Made by a program: the position numbers and the translations under genes
Part shown: piece after piece, positions 44,812 through 57,300 of the stretch
Position numbering within the stretch: position 1 is the stretch's first letter
Layout: the number at the start of each line of letters is the position of its first letter
Assembly (NCBI GenBank): GCA_036346255.1
Contig: CM070618.1
Location: 64,518,256-64,582,255 of the forward strand
Direction of reading: 5' to 3'
DNA: 64,000 bases
Origin: Ampelocalamus luodianensis
Taxonomy: Eukaryota > Streptophyta > Magnoliopsida > Poales > Poaceae
The notes under the pieces: model-generated
The model's input: the letters and a program-made list of their open reading frames with translations, nothing else
The model's database searches: none
What the model was told of the DNA's origin: nothing

Positions 44812-45262
44812 CTTGATTCCGTAGTCATTTTGGTGGCCTGGAAGGAGAGGAACGGGCAGAGTCTTCAACAATGAGTAGGCCACGTTGGAGCAGCTAGTCC
44901 GGGCAATCCAAGACGAGGAGCTCCATGGAGGCACTGAAGTTTGGGAGGCATTTCTGGTTTATTGTATCTCCTGGTCATGCCGGATGTTGATGTAAACATT
45001 GATGTTAAGGACTGAAAGTCCTAACTTGTTCTATGAAAAAAAGAGGAGCTCAATGCCTGGACGAGATCTTGCCAACCTGGTTTAGGAGGTCTTTTGTTGG
45101 TCGTTTCACTTTCCGGGCGATATGTACTAGAGCTGTAGTGTAGTGCTTCGTGTCTCCTTAGGTCGTTTGTATCTCGGGCGTCGCCCATCCTAAACCTTGG
45201 TTGTACTGCTTTCTTTTCAGATGATATGACACGCAAGGTTTGCGTGTTTGGGGAAAAAAAAA
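44812..45262 (+). mobile_element. 5'-truncated LINE with 12-bp TSD
   Basis: Begins inside the reverse-transcriptase C-terminal region (VAWKERNG-like, about 44835) and ends in an A-tract (45254-45262) after a typical plant L1 3' UTR (ttgtactgctttcttttcag). The target duplication catgaaccgtat is present at 44800-44811 and 45263-45274. An internal A-run (near 45036-45043) precedes the last 220 bp. Confidence 0.85.
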
Positions 45263-45274
45263 CATGAACCGTAT

Positions 45275-45957
45275 GATAGTTATTTTGGCTGGGCTTAGCC
45301 TGGCCCATCTAGCCACAGGCCCCAATCTTCCGATCAGGGCTCAGCCCTAAGCCCGCCTTAGGCCAGCCCGAAAACTCTCGATTAGTCCAGTGATACATCA
45401 CCCTTTTTTTTTTGCGAGGTTAGTGTCTTAGTGATACATCGCTTGACTTCTAGGTCTGAATCACTGTATTTTTGCTCCAATTATTTGCTTCTCAAAGAAG
45501 ACCAACAGGTAACTGCATGCATATGGAAATTATAGTGTCAACAACGACAGATTGTTGTTATAAATTGTTCGAATTTGACATTGCCGACAGCTAGACTTCA
45601 CTACTTGTTGCGTTTGGTAAAGCTGGAAAACCCACCATTATAACTTATCCAAGTCGTATTGTCATGAAATAAACAATTGATTTGCGTGTTGCAACCACAC
45701 AACTTGTCGAGTGAAAAAAGTTCAGACATATCACACTTGCTTGGAGAAAATGGGATGCTCAGAATTCCTTGCCCTTGCGAGAGGCATCTCAATTTGGTCA
45801 TGCTTCTGGATATCGAATGGCCTAGAGTGTTTGTTACGAAGACACAGGTTGCATTTCATTTCCCTGCCCGCCAATGCATCCATTGGGCAGCTAAATGAAG
45901 GAAGACCACAAGCTGGAAGGAAAAGATTCAGAAAAGAAAAGTACGTGCATGAAACCG

Positions 45958-45991
<34 letters not shown>

Positions 45992-46108
45992 AGGAAGAAA
46001 CCGAACCTTTCAGACCGATGAACACGATTTACATGAAATTGAAGTGCCTAGAAGAGTGGCTTAATTTGCAGCAGTGACAAATTGTGTATGTACTGTCGCC
46101 TTGATCCC
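45275..46108. other. Intergenic, with a CT microsatellite
   Basis: No gene recognised. A (CT)n tract lies at about 45960-45990. The right end should include the 3' UTR of the HMA gene. Confidence 0.5.
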
Positions 46109-46666
46109 TCAGACGATGGTGCAGGAGCTGTCCGGGTGGTCGTCGACGGCAATGTAGTAGGGCCGGCACGCCTTGCCGCACTGCGTCAGCTCGGCGCACT
46201 GCTTCTTCCTCTTCTCCTCCTCCTCTTTCTTCTTCTTCTCCTCCGCCTCCTTCTTCTCGTCGCCCACCGTCACCACCTCCGCCCAGTGCTTCGCCTTGCG
46301 CAGCGTATTCATGATCACCACCACGTCCACTTCCCCCACCACCGTCAGCGTGCTCTTTTCGTCGTCGAATGCCAACGACTTGATCCCTGAGTTGACAAAG
46401 TTACACAGCATCGACGATCAGACACGACACATGAATGATGAGTAGATGACAAATAGATTAGCAAATCATCGCTAGAGAGTAAGAGAGGAAGACCTTTGAT
46501 CTTTGACACGATCTGTAGGATGCAGGATTTGCACTTCTGGCAGACGATCGGCACTTTGAGCACTATCTGATTCAGAACAATTATGATTAACCAATAAAAT
46601 TTCACACACTAGCTAGGACAAAACTTAAAGAACATATGAAGGGATAAAAGAATTGCTAACCTTCAT
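46109..46666 (-). CDS. Heavy-metal-associated protein (HIPP-like), CaaX end
   Basis: Three exons (46661-46666 encoding only Met-Lys, 46494-46566, 46109-46386), GT-AG with matching phases, giving 118 residues. Residues 3-70 form an HMA fold: metal-site CQKC (C11, C14) in VPIVCQKCKSCILQIVSKIK, then LAFDDEKSTLTVVGEVD. A charged Lys/Glu linker (about 72-92) and a Cys-containing tail follow. The last four residues, CTIV, fit a prenylation CaaX box, which is why I call it HIPP-like (heavy-metal-associated isoprenylated plant protein). Such proteins bind or sense metals; some small grass HMA proteins are targets of fungal effectors. The tiny first exon is common in this family. No defects seen. Confidence 0.88.
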
Positions 46667-46758
46667 CGTCGCGGCGAGATTAATTACGATGCTTGAAGAT
46701 TAATTGGTGGTTAGTGTATGTGTGTGTAAGCTCTTCCAAAAGTCTCTTCTCCAATAGC

Positions 46759-46770
46759 TAGCTTTATACA
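46759..46770 (-). promoter_or_regulatory. Putative TATA box of the HMA gene
   Basis: TGTATAAAGCTA on the minus strand, about 95 bp before the start codon, which would give a leader of about 70 nt. Confidence 0.55.
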
Positions 46771-47055
46771 CACAGGGTGATGATCATATACTACAAATGC
46801 CACAGTTGGACGTTGGACTTGTCAATGACCATACACACACGATCCGTGTATTATTTCATTTGGAGAAAATAAAATCCTTGCAGTAATAGTAATCAATAAA
46901 CTCTGCAGCAACGCGAGATCAATTCCTACAAAATTATTTGAAATCGATTTAAGTCAAGTGACTAGTCATAATAGTAGGTGCAGCTCATATCCATAAGATG
47001 CGGTTGTTGGCATGGTTGGAATTGTTTTGAAGTAATATAGTTCTCAGTATCTGAG

Positions 47056-47323
47056 TGCGTGTACAATGGTATGATATCAACTATCTGTAAGCTATACCAC
47101 GTTGGATACGAGATAGTGTGGAGGAGAGAGGGAGAGTATAGAGAATTGAGTCGTCTCTCGTGCAGTAGTCGACTGTAACACGAGAAATAAGATACGTTGT
47201 ACATGGAGGAGCTGTCTATAGAGACATGTAAAAAATTAACTTATTGTAGAAACTGTCTTTAGCGTTGTCTATAGATGACATAGAAGAATATTATAGACAA
47301 CAGTTGTTTATACTATTGTGCAT
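47056..47323. repeat. MITE-like inverted repeat
   Basis: About 270 bp. The left end gtgcgtgtacaatggtat and the right end (tatactattgtgcatgcc) are imperfect inverted repeats, and inner blocks (ctgtctatagagacatg, tgtctatagatgacat) resemble a common grass MITE. No clear target duplication. Confidence 0.45.
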
Positions 47324-47399
47324 GCCTACGTAGGAGATGCCAAATCACTTCAACTAGTGTGTTTTCGCAATGAAATGGTGCGGCAATTAAGCTATCACT

Positions 47400-48906
47400 C
47401 TAATAGCTGGTTTGAAGGGTTGTAAATATGACAGTTTTAGCATACATTCAGAATTAATTCTAGCATAATTAAAAGACATTAAAGCATATTTCCAGCAGTA
47501 TTTAAATGACAATTACATATAAACATATAAATCTTCCATGTCATTTAAACATGATAATATACTCAAAACATAGAACATGTCAACAATTAAAATCAGCATA
47601 ATGCTCGAATTTAATTGATTATTTATTGCTCTCAGATGTCGGGCTACTCAAGATAAATCTTGGCCTCCTCGCCACTTAGATCGATCTTAATATCACAGAT
47701 TAAATACAACAATTCTTTTAAATAAATTAGGTTTTAAGCTCAAATAAAAACTTGCCAGTCTAATTAGTCCATTAAGCCAATTCACCAAGTCTGAATTCAC
47801 TAGACAAAATAAAATTGATCCTTCCACTTAAAGTATCAATTAACAACAATGTATAACAGAGGCTGAATAGTACCACAATGAGCTGAGCAATGATCAAAGA
47901 TCACAGAAACAGACTCAATAAATAGCACAGTAGACAGACACGCATGTATGTATGACACAACCAGTAGACAAGCATGTATGTATGACACAACAAATAGACA
48001 GCAAGCAAACTGAAAGCTCAAGACCAATTTATAACAAATTGTTGTATTCAATTTTCACATTGATCCCAAATCCTCACTGAGCTAATTAAACCGAACCACA
48101 GAATCACTAGCAATATCTCCCAGTACTAGGAACAAATCAATTCTAGATTTATAACCAGTACAACACATATATATGCAAAGTGATGCGCAACAATTGGAAT
48201 ATAGAAATACAAAGTTGATGGTAATCAAAACCATCGAGATGACACCAGACAAGGCACGTCGAAAGACGTTGTCTCAGAAACCAAGCGTCTTGCTGTGCCG
48301 CGCAAAATAGACGAGATTGACAGAGATATAATGTCAATCTTCGCAAATCGGGACACACCGAAGAATGAAGTTGAGGTATAGGTGTATACCGCACAAGATC
48401 ACAAGAATGCATTAGCCGAGTGCACTTCACCACTGAGCACCAAGAAACTGAGCTCTCCTTCCTAATCAAGATCAACCAGAAAGAAACAGTCGAAGATCAA
48501 TCCAAGTGCAAGTCCACTACTTACACCCAAATGATATGGGAGCGCAAGAAGGAACCAATCGGATGCACAAGGAGGAAGCTCTGGCCTCACCATCGACGAC
48601 AATAATTCAACCCGACAGAGCAGCAGCTCCAGAAATGCCAAATCGAAGCCAAAACAGGAAGAGGAAGAATCAAGATTTGGGGGAAAAAACTCACTGAAAT
48701 CTTTCCAAAGCTAGAAAAGAGGAAGAGTCACCGGCTTTTAAGAGGAGGAGGCAGGATCCAACAATGTAGTTGCTACGAACGGCCGAGCACGAGGCCGCTT
48801 GCTCCTCCAGCGCCGCTATCTCCACCATCCCTCCACCAAAATCGCCCACGCACGAGAGGAAGGGGAACCGAATCCCCTCTAAGCGCTCTGGCCGGTTGGA
48901 GACAAA
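47400..48906. other. Unassigned sequence sharing a segment with 60.8 kb
   Basis: No convincing gene. Bases about 47509-47650 resemble 60806-60946 in the CACTA material (shared aaaatcagcataa, then attgctctcagatgt), so part of this stretch is probably a related transposon fragment. A near-repeat of gtatgtatgacacaac occurs twice at about 47945-47990. Confidence 0.4.
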
Positions 48907-49509
48907 GGGCATGTTTGGTTCTTGACCCTAGTTAGCCATACTAAAATTTTGGTAATGTCAAAACTCAGGCAATACCAAAACCTAGGCAAAAAAATATTGT
49001 TTGGATCGTAGCTATACTAATTCACGGGTAATACCGAAATTGATGTGTTTAGGTTGTAACCATGTTAAAATTTGTCAAAATTGTGAGTATGACACGTGAG
49101 TCCCGTATGATATCTATTTTTTTTTGCTTCAAAATATGTCAACATGAGTCTTGTTTTGTTGATAAAATGACAAGGAACACAACGGTTTAAACAGATCACA
49201 AATCGGATACTCGGTTTAGAAAATATAATTATTTTATGGTCTTGAATTAAACTAAGCAAGCAATTAATGTGTTTTCCACAGCAAATGAGCTTGCGCCACC
49301 TGTCACTTTCTTTGCTTCTTGCCAAGCCAATTTTTTGGCGAATGAATCTGGCGCCCGCATCAAGCCAGGGATTTGGGAAGAATTAGCTGGCACGGCCAAA
49401 ATTTTAAGAGTAACATCAAATTTTGGAATAGAACCAAACACTAGTTAAATTGTTAGGGGCAATACCAAAATTTGGTATGGCTACTTGAGGTAGTAAACCA
49501 ACCAGCCCC
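48907..49509. mobile_element. 603-bp MITE-like element, TSD aaa
   Basis: The left end gggcatgtttggttc and the right end (aaccaaccagcccc) are inverted repeats. The similarity continues inward (tagccatac, taccaaaattttgg, accaaacac). Flanking aaa at 48904-48906 and 49510-49512 could be a Tourist-type 3-bp duplication with a changed base. No protein is encoded. Confidence 0.6.
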
Positions 49510-50298
49510 AAAGTCTCCAACCCTTCTCTCCTCTTGTCTCCCACTGACAGGTGGGCCCTGCCAAACCCTTTTAATTACCAGAAGGACCCTCTGGAAACAA
49601 CATGAAGCGTGTATATCTAATCTTAATCTCTATCTAATCAAAGGGATGGATGGATAGAACGCATGTTCCTGCGTGCATCCATTTTTGTATATGGCGATGG
49701 TCGTGGTTGTCGTCTTGTTGACAAGCACTAGTTGTTAATTAGCTACTCTTCTTTTTTTATTAGCGCCTAACCAACCAGCAAGCTAGCGAGTGGACTTTGT
49801 AGCAAGTAGGAAATGTCAGCAACTAATAGCACAAGACAAGTAGTACCGGTATATGTTTAGGTTTCTCTATTGGTGTAATGTCGCTGAAGAACCTGCCTAG
49901 ATTAGTTTATGGTCAGAGTAGTTGCTATCTTCTCTCCATTGCTGAATGTTGGTTCAGAAGGTTCCCGGGAATCTAAATCAGAAAGGGCGTTTTTTTAAAT
50001 AGGGAAAGGGCGTTTATGTTGACACAAATATTTTAGTACTCATTTTTCGCCTAACGTTTATGTTGACAGAAAGGGCGTAAGATCGTCGGTTTTGCCTCTC
50101 AACGGGCAACCAGGTGGCCATTTAGAGGGTCATTTGAATTGTTTCCAGTAAAATTACCGTAAAACTTTTGTTAAATTTATGTGTTTCAAATGGGCCAGAG
50201 TGAAAACAGCGTTTATTTGAGTCCCAGTATTGACTCATCAATCACTATCTGGGACTAACAGTACTACTACAACAGTTAGTTAGGAAATTTACTAATGT
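49510..50298. other. Intergenic, nothing recognised
   Basis: I see no gene, repeat end or RNA gene here. Confidence 0.5.
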
Positions 50299-50682
50299 TT
50301 AGAGCATCTCCAACAGGAGCTCTCAAAACAGAGCCTCTACTTTTAATTTGAGGGCTCCCCCTACTTTTGAGGGTCCTATTTTCTGGGCTGCACTCCAGCA
50401 GGAGCACTCAAAACAGGACCCCTACTTCTTAATTCCCTCTATTTCCTCACACACTATATGCATATGTATTTGAGAACATCACATTATATAATAATTTATT
50501 TAAACTATAACTCTAAAGCACTATACTTAAAATTATGAATGAAAATACAAATATTCAAATTTAAATTCAAAGACAAATTTGGTCCGAATTTGATGATAGT
50601 CGATCACAACATAGTTCATAACATCTCTGCAAATCAAATGACATAATCATCAAACATGTAGTCCGACAAAAAAATTAAACAA

Positions 50683-51030
50683 CTAACGTGCGCCATGTTG
50701 CGCCCACAAATGCTCCACAAGATCATTTCGGAGTTTCTCATGCCCCTCTTTATCTTCAATCTCATTGTGTATCCTGAGAAACTCGGACAACACATTTGGA
50801 TTACGGCGTTGGTATTCCTCTTGCCTCAGCTCCTCACCCCCATCTTGATCATAGTCATATCCCCCAACATCGTCGTCATCTCTCTCATTCTCAATTATCA
50901 TATTATGTATGATCACACATGCTGTCAATATGTACCATAGCATATCCTTCCCCCCAAAATCTTGCAGGACCCTTAATCATAGCAAAGCGTGACTGCAAAA
51001 CACCAAATGCTCTCTCAACATCCTTCGACA
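50683..51030 (-). pseudogene. Harbinger transposase C-terminal remnant
   Basis: Minus strand: MSKDVERAFGVLQSRFAMIK (the catalytic Glu region of DDE_4 transposases), then GPARFWG, a one-base slip in a G-run at about 50950, then MLWYILTACVIIHNMIIENE and HEKLRNDLVEHLWAQHG. The upstream catalytic Asp motifs are not visible. Confidence 0.85.
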
Positions 51031-52209
51031 TATCTCAAACTGTGCAAAAAAAAAAAAAAAAACAGCACATATAACTATAGGTTTACAAAAGAAAAACATC
51101 GTATGACGTAACTATGGATGCTTCAGGATAGTTAAATCAGAGTGTCAATGAGAACTAATAAGTATATTCAAAACGGCGTGAGATCTTTTCAACTTTCAAG
51201 AGCTTCTGTCTTTGCATGATTGCATCAATCTTCCACTTCCAATTTCCAGCAAATCATTGTGTACATCAGCTATTGGCTATTGCTATGTCATTTCAATCAG
51301 GTTTTTCTCATACTGACAATTGCTATTGGCTATTGCTATTCCAATTTCCACTTCCAAAACTTATACTGACAATTCTCCTTAGGTTTTTGCACTGAAAAAT
51401 CAGAGCTCTCTGGAATATGTAATAGTCAGAAAAATCGAACTTTACAAATACGCATCATATATACAGCACATATAACGTACAATACAATTTAACACAAAAG
51501 AATTGCATAAAAATGCTACATAATATCAAACAAGGAGCAGAATTAACCCAGCAAGATATGCACCAACTATGGATTCTCTCATTTTCAATGCTAACAATAG
51601 TAATGTTTGGACAAACACTGACCATAGTTACAAGCATACATAGTGATGTACAACAATGGATTCTCTCATTTTCAATACTAACAATGGGCACCAAGAGTTA
51701 ACATTAATTCAATCGCCCATAGGAGTTAACAATCTGATCTTTACATCCCATGACTCTAATGTGCATACTCGGCTCATCAGTAAAATTTCTCAAAATTTCT
51801 AACATCAACATCACCCGAATAAGAAATTCAAACATGAGTTAACAATGAAATATACAACGGTTGGTCACTTGGATCATAACACCAAAGCACGTGTACATCA
51901 ACGTATTCTCTAAACTCAGGTAGCAACGACATCATCATAGGGAACCTCAAATTTGTAAACTTTCTTAACATACATTGACAGCGGGCTCCAGAGTCATCAA
52001 TTTTGAGCACTGGTGGTTTTTGCAAGAGGTCAACACTTAGGTTTTTCATACATTTCAGCAATCTCAAGCTATCCCAATCCCAATTCTAGCATCTCAAGCT
52101 ATCAACCAACAAAGCACATCGGCATATATACATACAAAGCACATTTCAGCATAATCCCAATCTCCGGTCCTATAATCTGGCGGTGGCGCAACGGAGGGGG
52201 TACAGGTGA

Positions 52210-52630
52210 CGCAACGGAGGTGGAGGTGGCGTAGGAGGAGATGGCAGCGGGCGAACTTGGCGTGAAGGATGTCCGGGTTGGCGGCCGGCGAAGTTGGAAC
52301 CGCTGGTGGTGGTCGCGGTCGAGGTCGGCGATGCGGTCAAGGCTGGCGATGCGGTCGAGGTCGGCGATGCGATCGCAGAGGATAGCGAGGCGGCGCGCCG
52401 GGCGGGAAAGAGGCGGCGGCACTCGCGGCGGGCGCGGGAGGGGAAGAGCGGGCGGGAAAGAGGCGACGGCGCCGCGCGGGCTGCGGGAGGGAAGAGGCGG
52501 CGCGCCGCGGCCGCAGGAGGGGAAAGAGGCGGGCGGGGGAAGGAGCGGGCGCGGGAGGGGAAAAAGGCTGGCGGGGGAAGAATCGGGACCAGGGCGCGCA
52601 GGAAACCGTGATTTGAGGGCTTGGCCTAGA
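52210..52630. other. GC-rich block with 18-bp repeats in the Harbinger element
   Basis: Strongly GC-rich with open frames on both strands, which are compositional. Contains about four copies of an 18-bp unit of the form gcgatgcggtcgaggtcg (about 52312-52375), read on the minus strand as repeated RIADLD. Confidence 0.6.
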
Positions 52631-52780
52631 GCCCCCAGGAATGAGGGCTGGAGGGGGGATTTGAGGGGCCCCTCAAATTTGAGGGCTCTAGTAGGGGCCC
52701 TGCTGGACCTCTGTTTTTGTCTCAAGCCCTCAAATTTGGTTTTAGGGGTTCAAGTAGGGGCCCTACTGGAGATGCTCTTA

Positions 52781-53335
52781 GACAAATGGTTCCCATGTTA
52801 ATTAACACACACGACAGTAGTGCAGTTACCTTGGTACAAGCTCCCGCGGCTAGATTTTTTTTTGGCTGTTTTGTCGTATTTTCACTCCGTATTTACAAGA
52901 ATGATCGTCTTCGAATCTTTTTTTTTTGCAAAATCAGCCCCTGCCGCACGGTCACCGTGCAGCAGGCCCTCCCTGCCCACCACGTCCTCGGCTCCCACAC
53001 GGCTACCATGCGGTGGCCCTCCCTCCCGCACAGTCACATGCCCTCCCCTCTGGTCCCCTGCCGCACGGCCCTCCCTCCCCCTCCCGCCACATGGAAAACG
53101 GTCCGGTCCAGTTCTCCAGAGAAACAAAAAACCGAAAAAAAAACGGCAGCTGTCGTTGGGAGATACTCCGGAGCCCAGGCCCCTCCCCTCCCCCTAATTC
53201 CACAGCCCGGCATCTTCTGTCACATCCATCGCATTCGTCGCTTTATTTCCTGTCGTTGTCACTTCACATCATTGTCTGATGCATGCATGCAAAATTTAAT
53301 TAGCGTGCGCGGAGGAAAGATTCCCTCCCGCAGCG
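52781..53335. other. Upstream region of the interrupted promoter
   Basis: C-rich sequence (repeated cctccct, ctgccgcacgg around 52940-53080) without a convincing gene. Open frames here overlap in several phases and look compositional. Confidence 0.4.
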
Positions 53336-53449
53336 GCTATAAATTAGAGAGCGAGCGAGTGCTATTTCATTTCACAGTCGCTCGCTCTCTTGCTCTATCG
53401 ATTATATTTTTGGGGACATTTCAGTGTTGTTAATCGCCGTCATTCGCAG
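53336..53449 (+). promoter_or_regulatory. TATA promoter and first exon cut off by a gypsy element
   Basis: gctataaatta at 53336-53346, followed by about 100 bp with no ATG and then a good 5' splice site (cattcgcag|gtaattt at 53449/53450). A GC-rich hairpin (gagagcgagcgagtg...cgctcgctctc, 53346-53390) lies at the presumed RNA start. The intron would run on, but 140 bp later a retrotransposon begins. The gene this belonged to is not identified. Confidence 0.4.
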
Positions 53450-53589
53450 GTAATTTGTATCTCCGTCGATTTTTCGTCATTCGTAAATTCTTTATTAACT
53501 ACGTACTTGAGTAGTCATAGTTAAACTTATGCTACATAATTAATTAGTTTAATTCTTGAGGCCTCGTTAATTATTTACCAAATCATTAG

Positions 53590-54334
53590 TGTCGGTGTTT
53601 TAGAACCGATCTTACGTAAAGATTGTTTGATTCGGGGGGTCTCCACAATTGATCACGCAGACGAGAGAGACACGGGGATTTTTATACAGGTTCGGGCCTT
53701 CTCAGGTGAGAATAATAACCCTACTCCTGTGTATCTTGTATTAGGTATCTGGATTACAATCAGCAGAGGGTCTTACTAAGCGCCTTTCCTTAAAAGCTTC
53801 CTCTCTATCTCTAAAAGATACCTATTTATACTATCTTTGTTAAGCGCTTGTCGTTCAGCTAATTAGGCTCATTATTGCGTAATAATGAGAGTAATTACCG
53901 AGTAGTAACCCCACGCTGCTCAACGGTTATCAATCGAGATAGTGGAAAATTATCTCGTAGTTATTTGGGTATAACTACGTAATTTGACTACTCGTGCACT
54001 CACTAGTTAATGGGCCTTATGGACGTGTGGACCCAAACTAATTGTGAGGATGTCGCAGACAAGGCTAATCGTAGCAGAACTTACGATTAGGGGATAGTCG
54101 TAGAAAGAGCTTACGACTTGATACTGGTCGTAGAAAGGCTTACAACCGGACGTAATCGTAGCAGGACTTACGATTACACTATAGCCGTAGAAATACTTAC
54201 GACTAGGGGGGTGGTTGTAGAAGAGCTTACGACCACCTAACTTACTCCTCCCTTATAACATTAAGGGGTATACCATGTGCCGTCATATTACATGATCATG
54301 GAATAATAAAATGAGGATTGTCATATCCTCGTCA
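53590..54334 (-). repeat. 3' LTR of a Tat/Grande-like gypsy element
   Basis: Read on the minus strand the end has the common grass gypsy LTR finish: a gtagggttatt stretch, then aaggcccgaacc, and finally caccgaca at 53590. The other boundary (TGACGAGG on the minus strand) lies next to a purine-rich tract (AAAATGGGGGGC at about 54340-54350), so this is the 3' LTR of a minus-oriented element. Left flank attag at 53585-53589. No second LTR or pol region is in the window. Confidence 0.65.
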
Positions 54335-57300
54335 TCTAGCCCCCCATTTTTAAGTGAAAATAACTTACTTGGTTGAGGGGTCTGAAATGATCTTACGACC
54401 TCTAGCGGGTTATAGAAAAGACACTGGAGGAAAATCTCTCCAACATGTGTTTCTCTCGACCAGTAATATGCTTGGTCGAGGCAATTTGTTAGAAATTTCA
54501 CGACTACAAAGTAGTCGTAGAAGATCTTACGACTTTGGAGTAATCGTGACCTTATGATCGGAAGCAAAACCTTTCCGATCGGTATTTCTTTTGACCCGAA
54601 GGCCAAGAAGGTAATTTCACTTGAGGTGTGAAAAGAGTCTCGGTACTTTCGAACGGGCAGACCTGTCCGTTGGAGAAATTCCCAAAGCGGTGGGAATCGT
54701 TGGGCTTCCACGGCGTTTCATTTAAAACATACGGTTATAAAATGGACGGTGGGGACGTACTTAGGGTTTTTACCTTTCCTCCAGTTCACCTGACTGTTCA
54801 TTGCTTTCTAGCTTCTTCCGCCGCCGGTAGTATTGTGTGTTTTCTTGGAGCTTTCCCAAACCCGATTCTTCCCACCTTTGAGAGAAAACATGTCTAGGGT
54901 TGTCTCTGAGTGGGCTGAGTCGGAAATAGACGACGCGAAGATTGAGGCCCTGGTTGCTGCCGAGAAAATCCCTGAGGGACTACTCGTGAAGTGGATTGCA
55001 GCGAATGAGCAGCACTGGCCGTCAGGTGAAGAGGGTCAAATTCCGATTTTCCAGGCGTATTGTGAGTGCGGCCTCCGATTGCCTGCTCATCCCTTCCTCA
55101 CACTCGTGCTCGAACACTTTGAGGTGGAATTAGTGAACCTTGGTCCTAATTCCATCACAATGTTGAGCGTGTTTGTGTACTTGTGTGAGGCTTACCTGGG
55201 GATTCCGGCAGATCTCGAGCTTTTCCAGTACTACTACGGGATGGCTCGACAAGCCGGGATTGCCGGTAGTTGTGGTCTGAAGCTCCACGACGGTAAGTCG
55301 AAGGAGTATATTCAGATGTTCACCCGGTCATCGTGGCCGGGGTGGAAGAAGAAGTGGTTTTACTGGGAGGTTACCAAGGAAGACAACCTCTCCTTCGTCG
55401 GGAAGGCCGCCGAGAGGTCCTCTTCCTGGGATTCGACCCCCAGTAATCTCGACCGGATAGCCCCTTACATTCAAGCCATCAAAGACTTGAAGTCGGAGGG
55501 GCTTACCGGCTGGCACGTGGTGAGGGACTTCATCACGCGCCGTATCAGCCCTCTGAAGGCACGAGTTCCTCCTATGTGGAGGTACTCGGGAAAAGAAGAC
55601 CCAACCAGGGATTATAAGGACGGTGAGTAGAAAAACTTACTGCTTTGTCCTTGGTTGATCCCGATTTAGTCTTCTAATCGCGCTGTTTATGTGTATAGAT
55701 CTTCCGCAGGCGGAGGTTGATGTGCGTGTCAGGCTCATCTGCGAGAAGCATCCGGCCAACATTGTGGCTCCTCAAATCCTTGCGGTTTTGACCGCAGAAA
55801 AGAAAGAGGAGCGCCTAAAGGTAATCAAATGATTTTTCTTTAGGCGTTTTGTTATCGTAAAACGATGTACGACTAACGGGTTTGCCGTAGAAAAACTTAC
55901 GACTGGATACTGATCGTAGAAAAACTTACGACCGGACGTAATCGTAAGAGGACTTACGATTAGACAATATCGTAGAAATACTTACGACTTTTGAGATGGT
56001 CGTACTAACGATCGGCTAGTGATCGTAGAAGATCTTACGACCACTTTCTTTCTTTTTCAACAGAAAGTTGGCATGGAGAACCGCCAAGACAACGAGGAAG
56101 TCGATTTGGTGGTCATCGGGGCGACTGCGCAGGCGGAGTCAGCGAAGTCCCCTCCAACCAAGAAACGTCGACTGGTAAAAGTCGGCGATAAGGGTGGTTC
56201 GAGCTCGGCCCCTTCTGCCCCTTTTGCTAAATTTGCTGCAGACTTGGCTGCGGCAGAGAAGAAAGTAGAAAAAGAGGCCCTTGTCCTTAAGCACAAGGTC
56301 CCCAAGGTTAAGGTACCCTTCTATTACGACAATAAGTCATTCGCAGTTTCAGCTTCTCGTGGCTTCATAAGACAGCTAGAAAAGGAGAACTGGAAGAACT
56401 TCATGTCTTTTGTGAAGGAAACCGCTGCTCCAGTGGGATCTGAGGCCAAGGGGAGCAGCGCTCTTAGGGTGGTCGAGACTGATCTCGATCGCCCGGGAAG
56501 TCGGGAGGAGGCGACTCCTGTTGTCCCGAGTGCATCTCAACCAGTGGTGGTTGAGAAGAAGTCGAAGAAATCTTCCGTCGGGAAGGTTGCTCCCAAATTT
56601 CGAGTTAGGTCCAGCGCACAGAGGTATGTGAAAAACATAAGTGTAAGAACTGCATTTACTCTTTGTTTTTTACGAGTTGACTTACTTCTGCGTTAGCCCG
56701 TCGTCTTCGGCCCCCAGGGATACTCCTATGGATGAGTCCGCTGCTACTTCTTCAGGTGGCGAGGGTGTGACGGCGGCAGTAGCTGAAGGTCCAGCTACTA
56801 TTCCTGCGGCAGAAGAAGTCGTGGCTGCCGAAGTTGCTACGACCACCGAGGTCGTCGAAGTCGCTATGACCACCGAGTCGTCAGAGAGATCGAGGTGGAG
56901 CCGACAAAGGCCGTGAGGGAAACACCTGAGGTTGGTGGTGGTGAGTTCGACCGCGCACCGTAAGGAAGTTGTCGAGATGTTCCTTCCGGCCCTCCAGGTG
57001 GAGCTCCCGTGACCGAGTCAGAGGAAGAAGAATATTTAACTTTTGCTCTGATTTCTTTGGCCCCGATTCTATCGTAGGATCTTCGGCCTACCGATCTCGC
57101 GATCGAGTTCCTCACCCTAGCAGCATTCCCAATTGTGGGGATGTCTTTGACAATGAACGTCTCGAAGGGGTCTAGTGGAAACGAGTCGACGAGATGGATG
57201 GGCTGAAAGATCCGTCGCAAATAATGTCCATGTTTGCTTGGTCAAACATGAATGTAAGTATTCCTCAATACTCACGTAGGGTTTTATCTCCGTCTCTTAT

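Larger units (their letters stand above)
50302..52777 (-). mobile_element. PIF/Harbinger transposon, degenerate, TSD tta
   Basis: A 2476-bp element with ends gagcatctccaacagg and (ctactggagatgctc), and the canonical target duplication tta at 50299-50301 and 52778-52780. It carries the C-terminal end of a Harbinger transposase near the left end and a GC-rich block (52210-52630) near the right end. The transposase core is missing or decayed. Confidence 0.88.

Noticed and set aside
52102..53433. Frames of 186-238 codons on both strands
   Set aside because: Compositional frames crossing the Harbinger border; they span unrelated sequence and have no domain.
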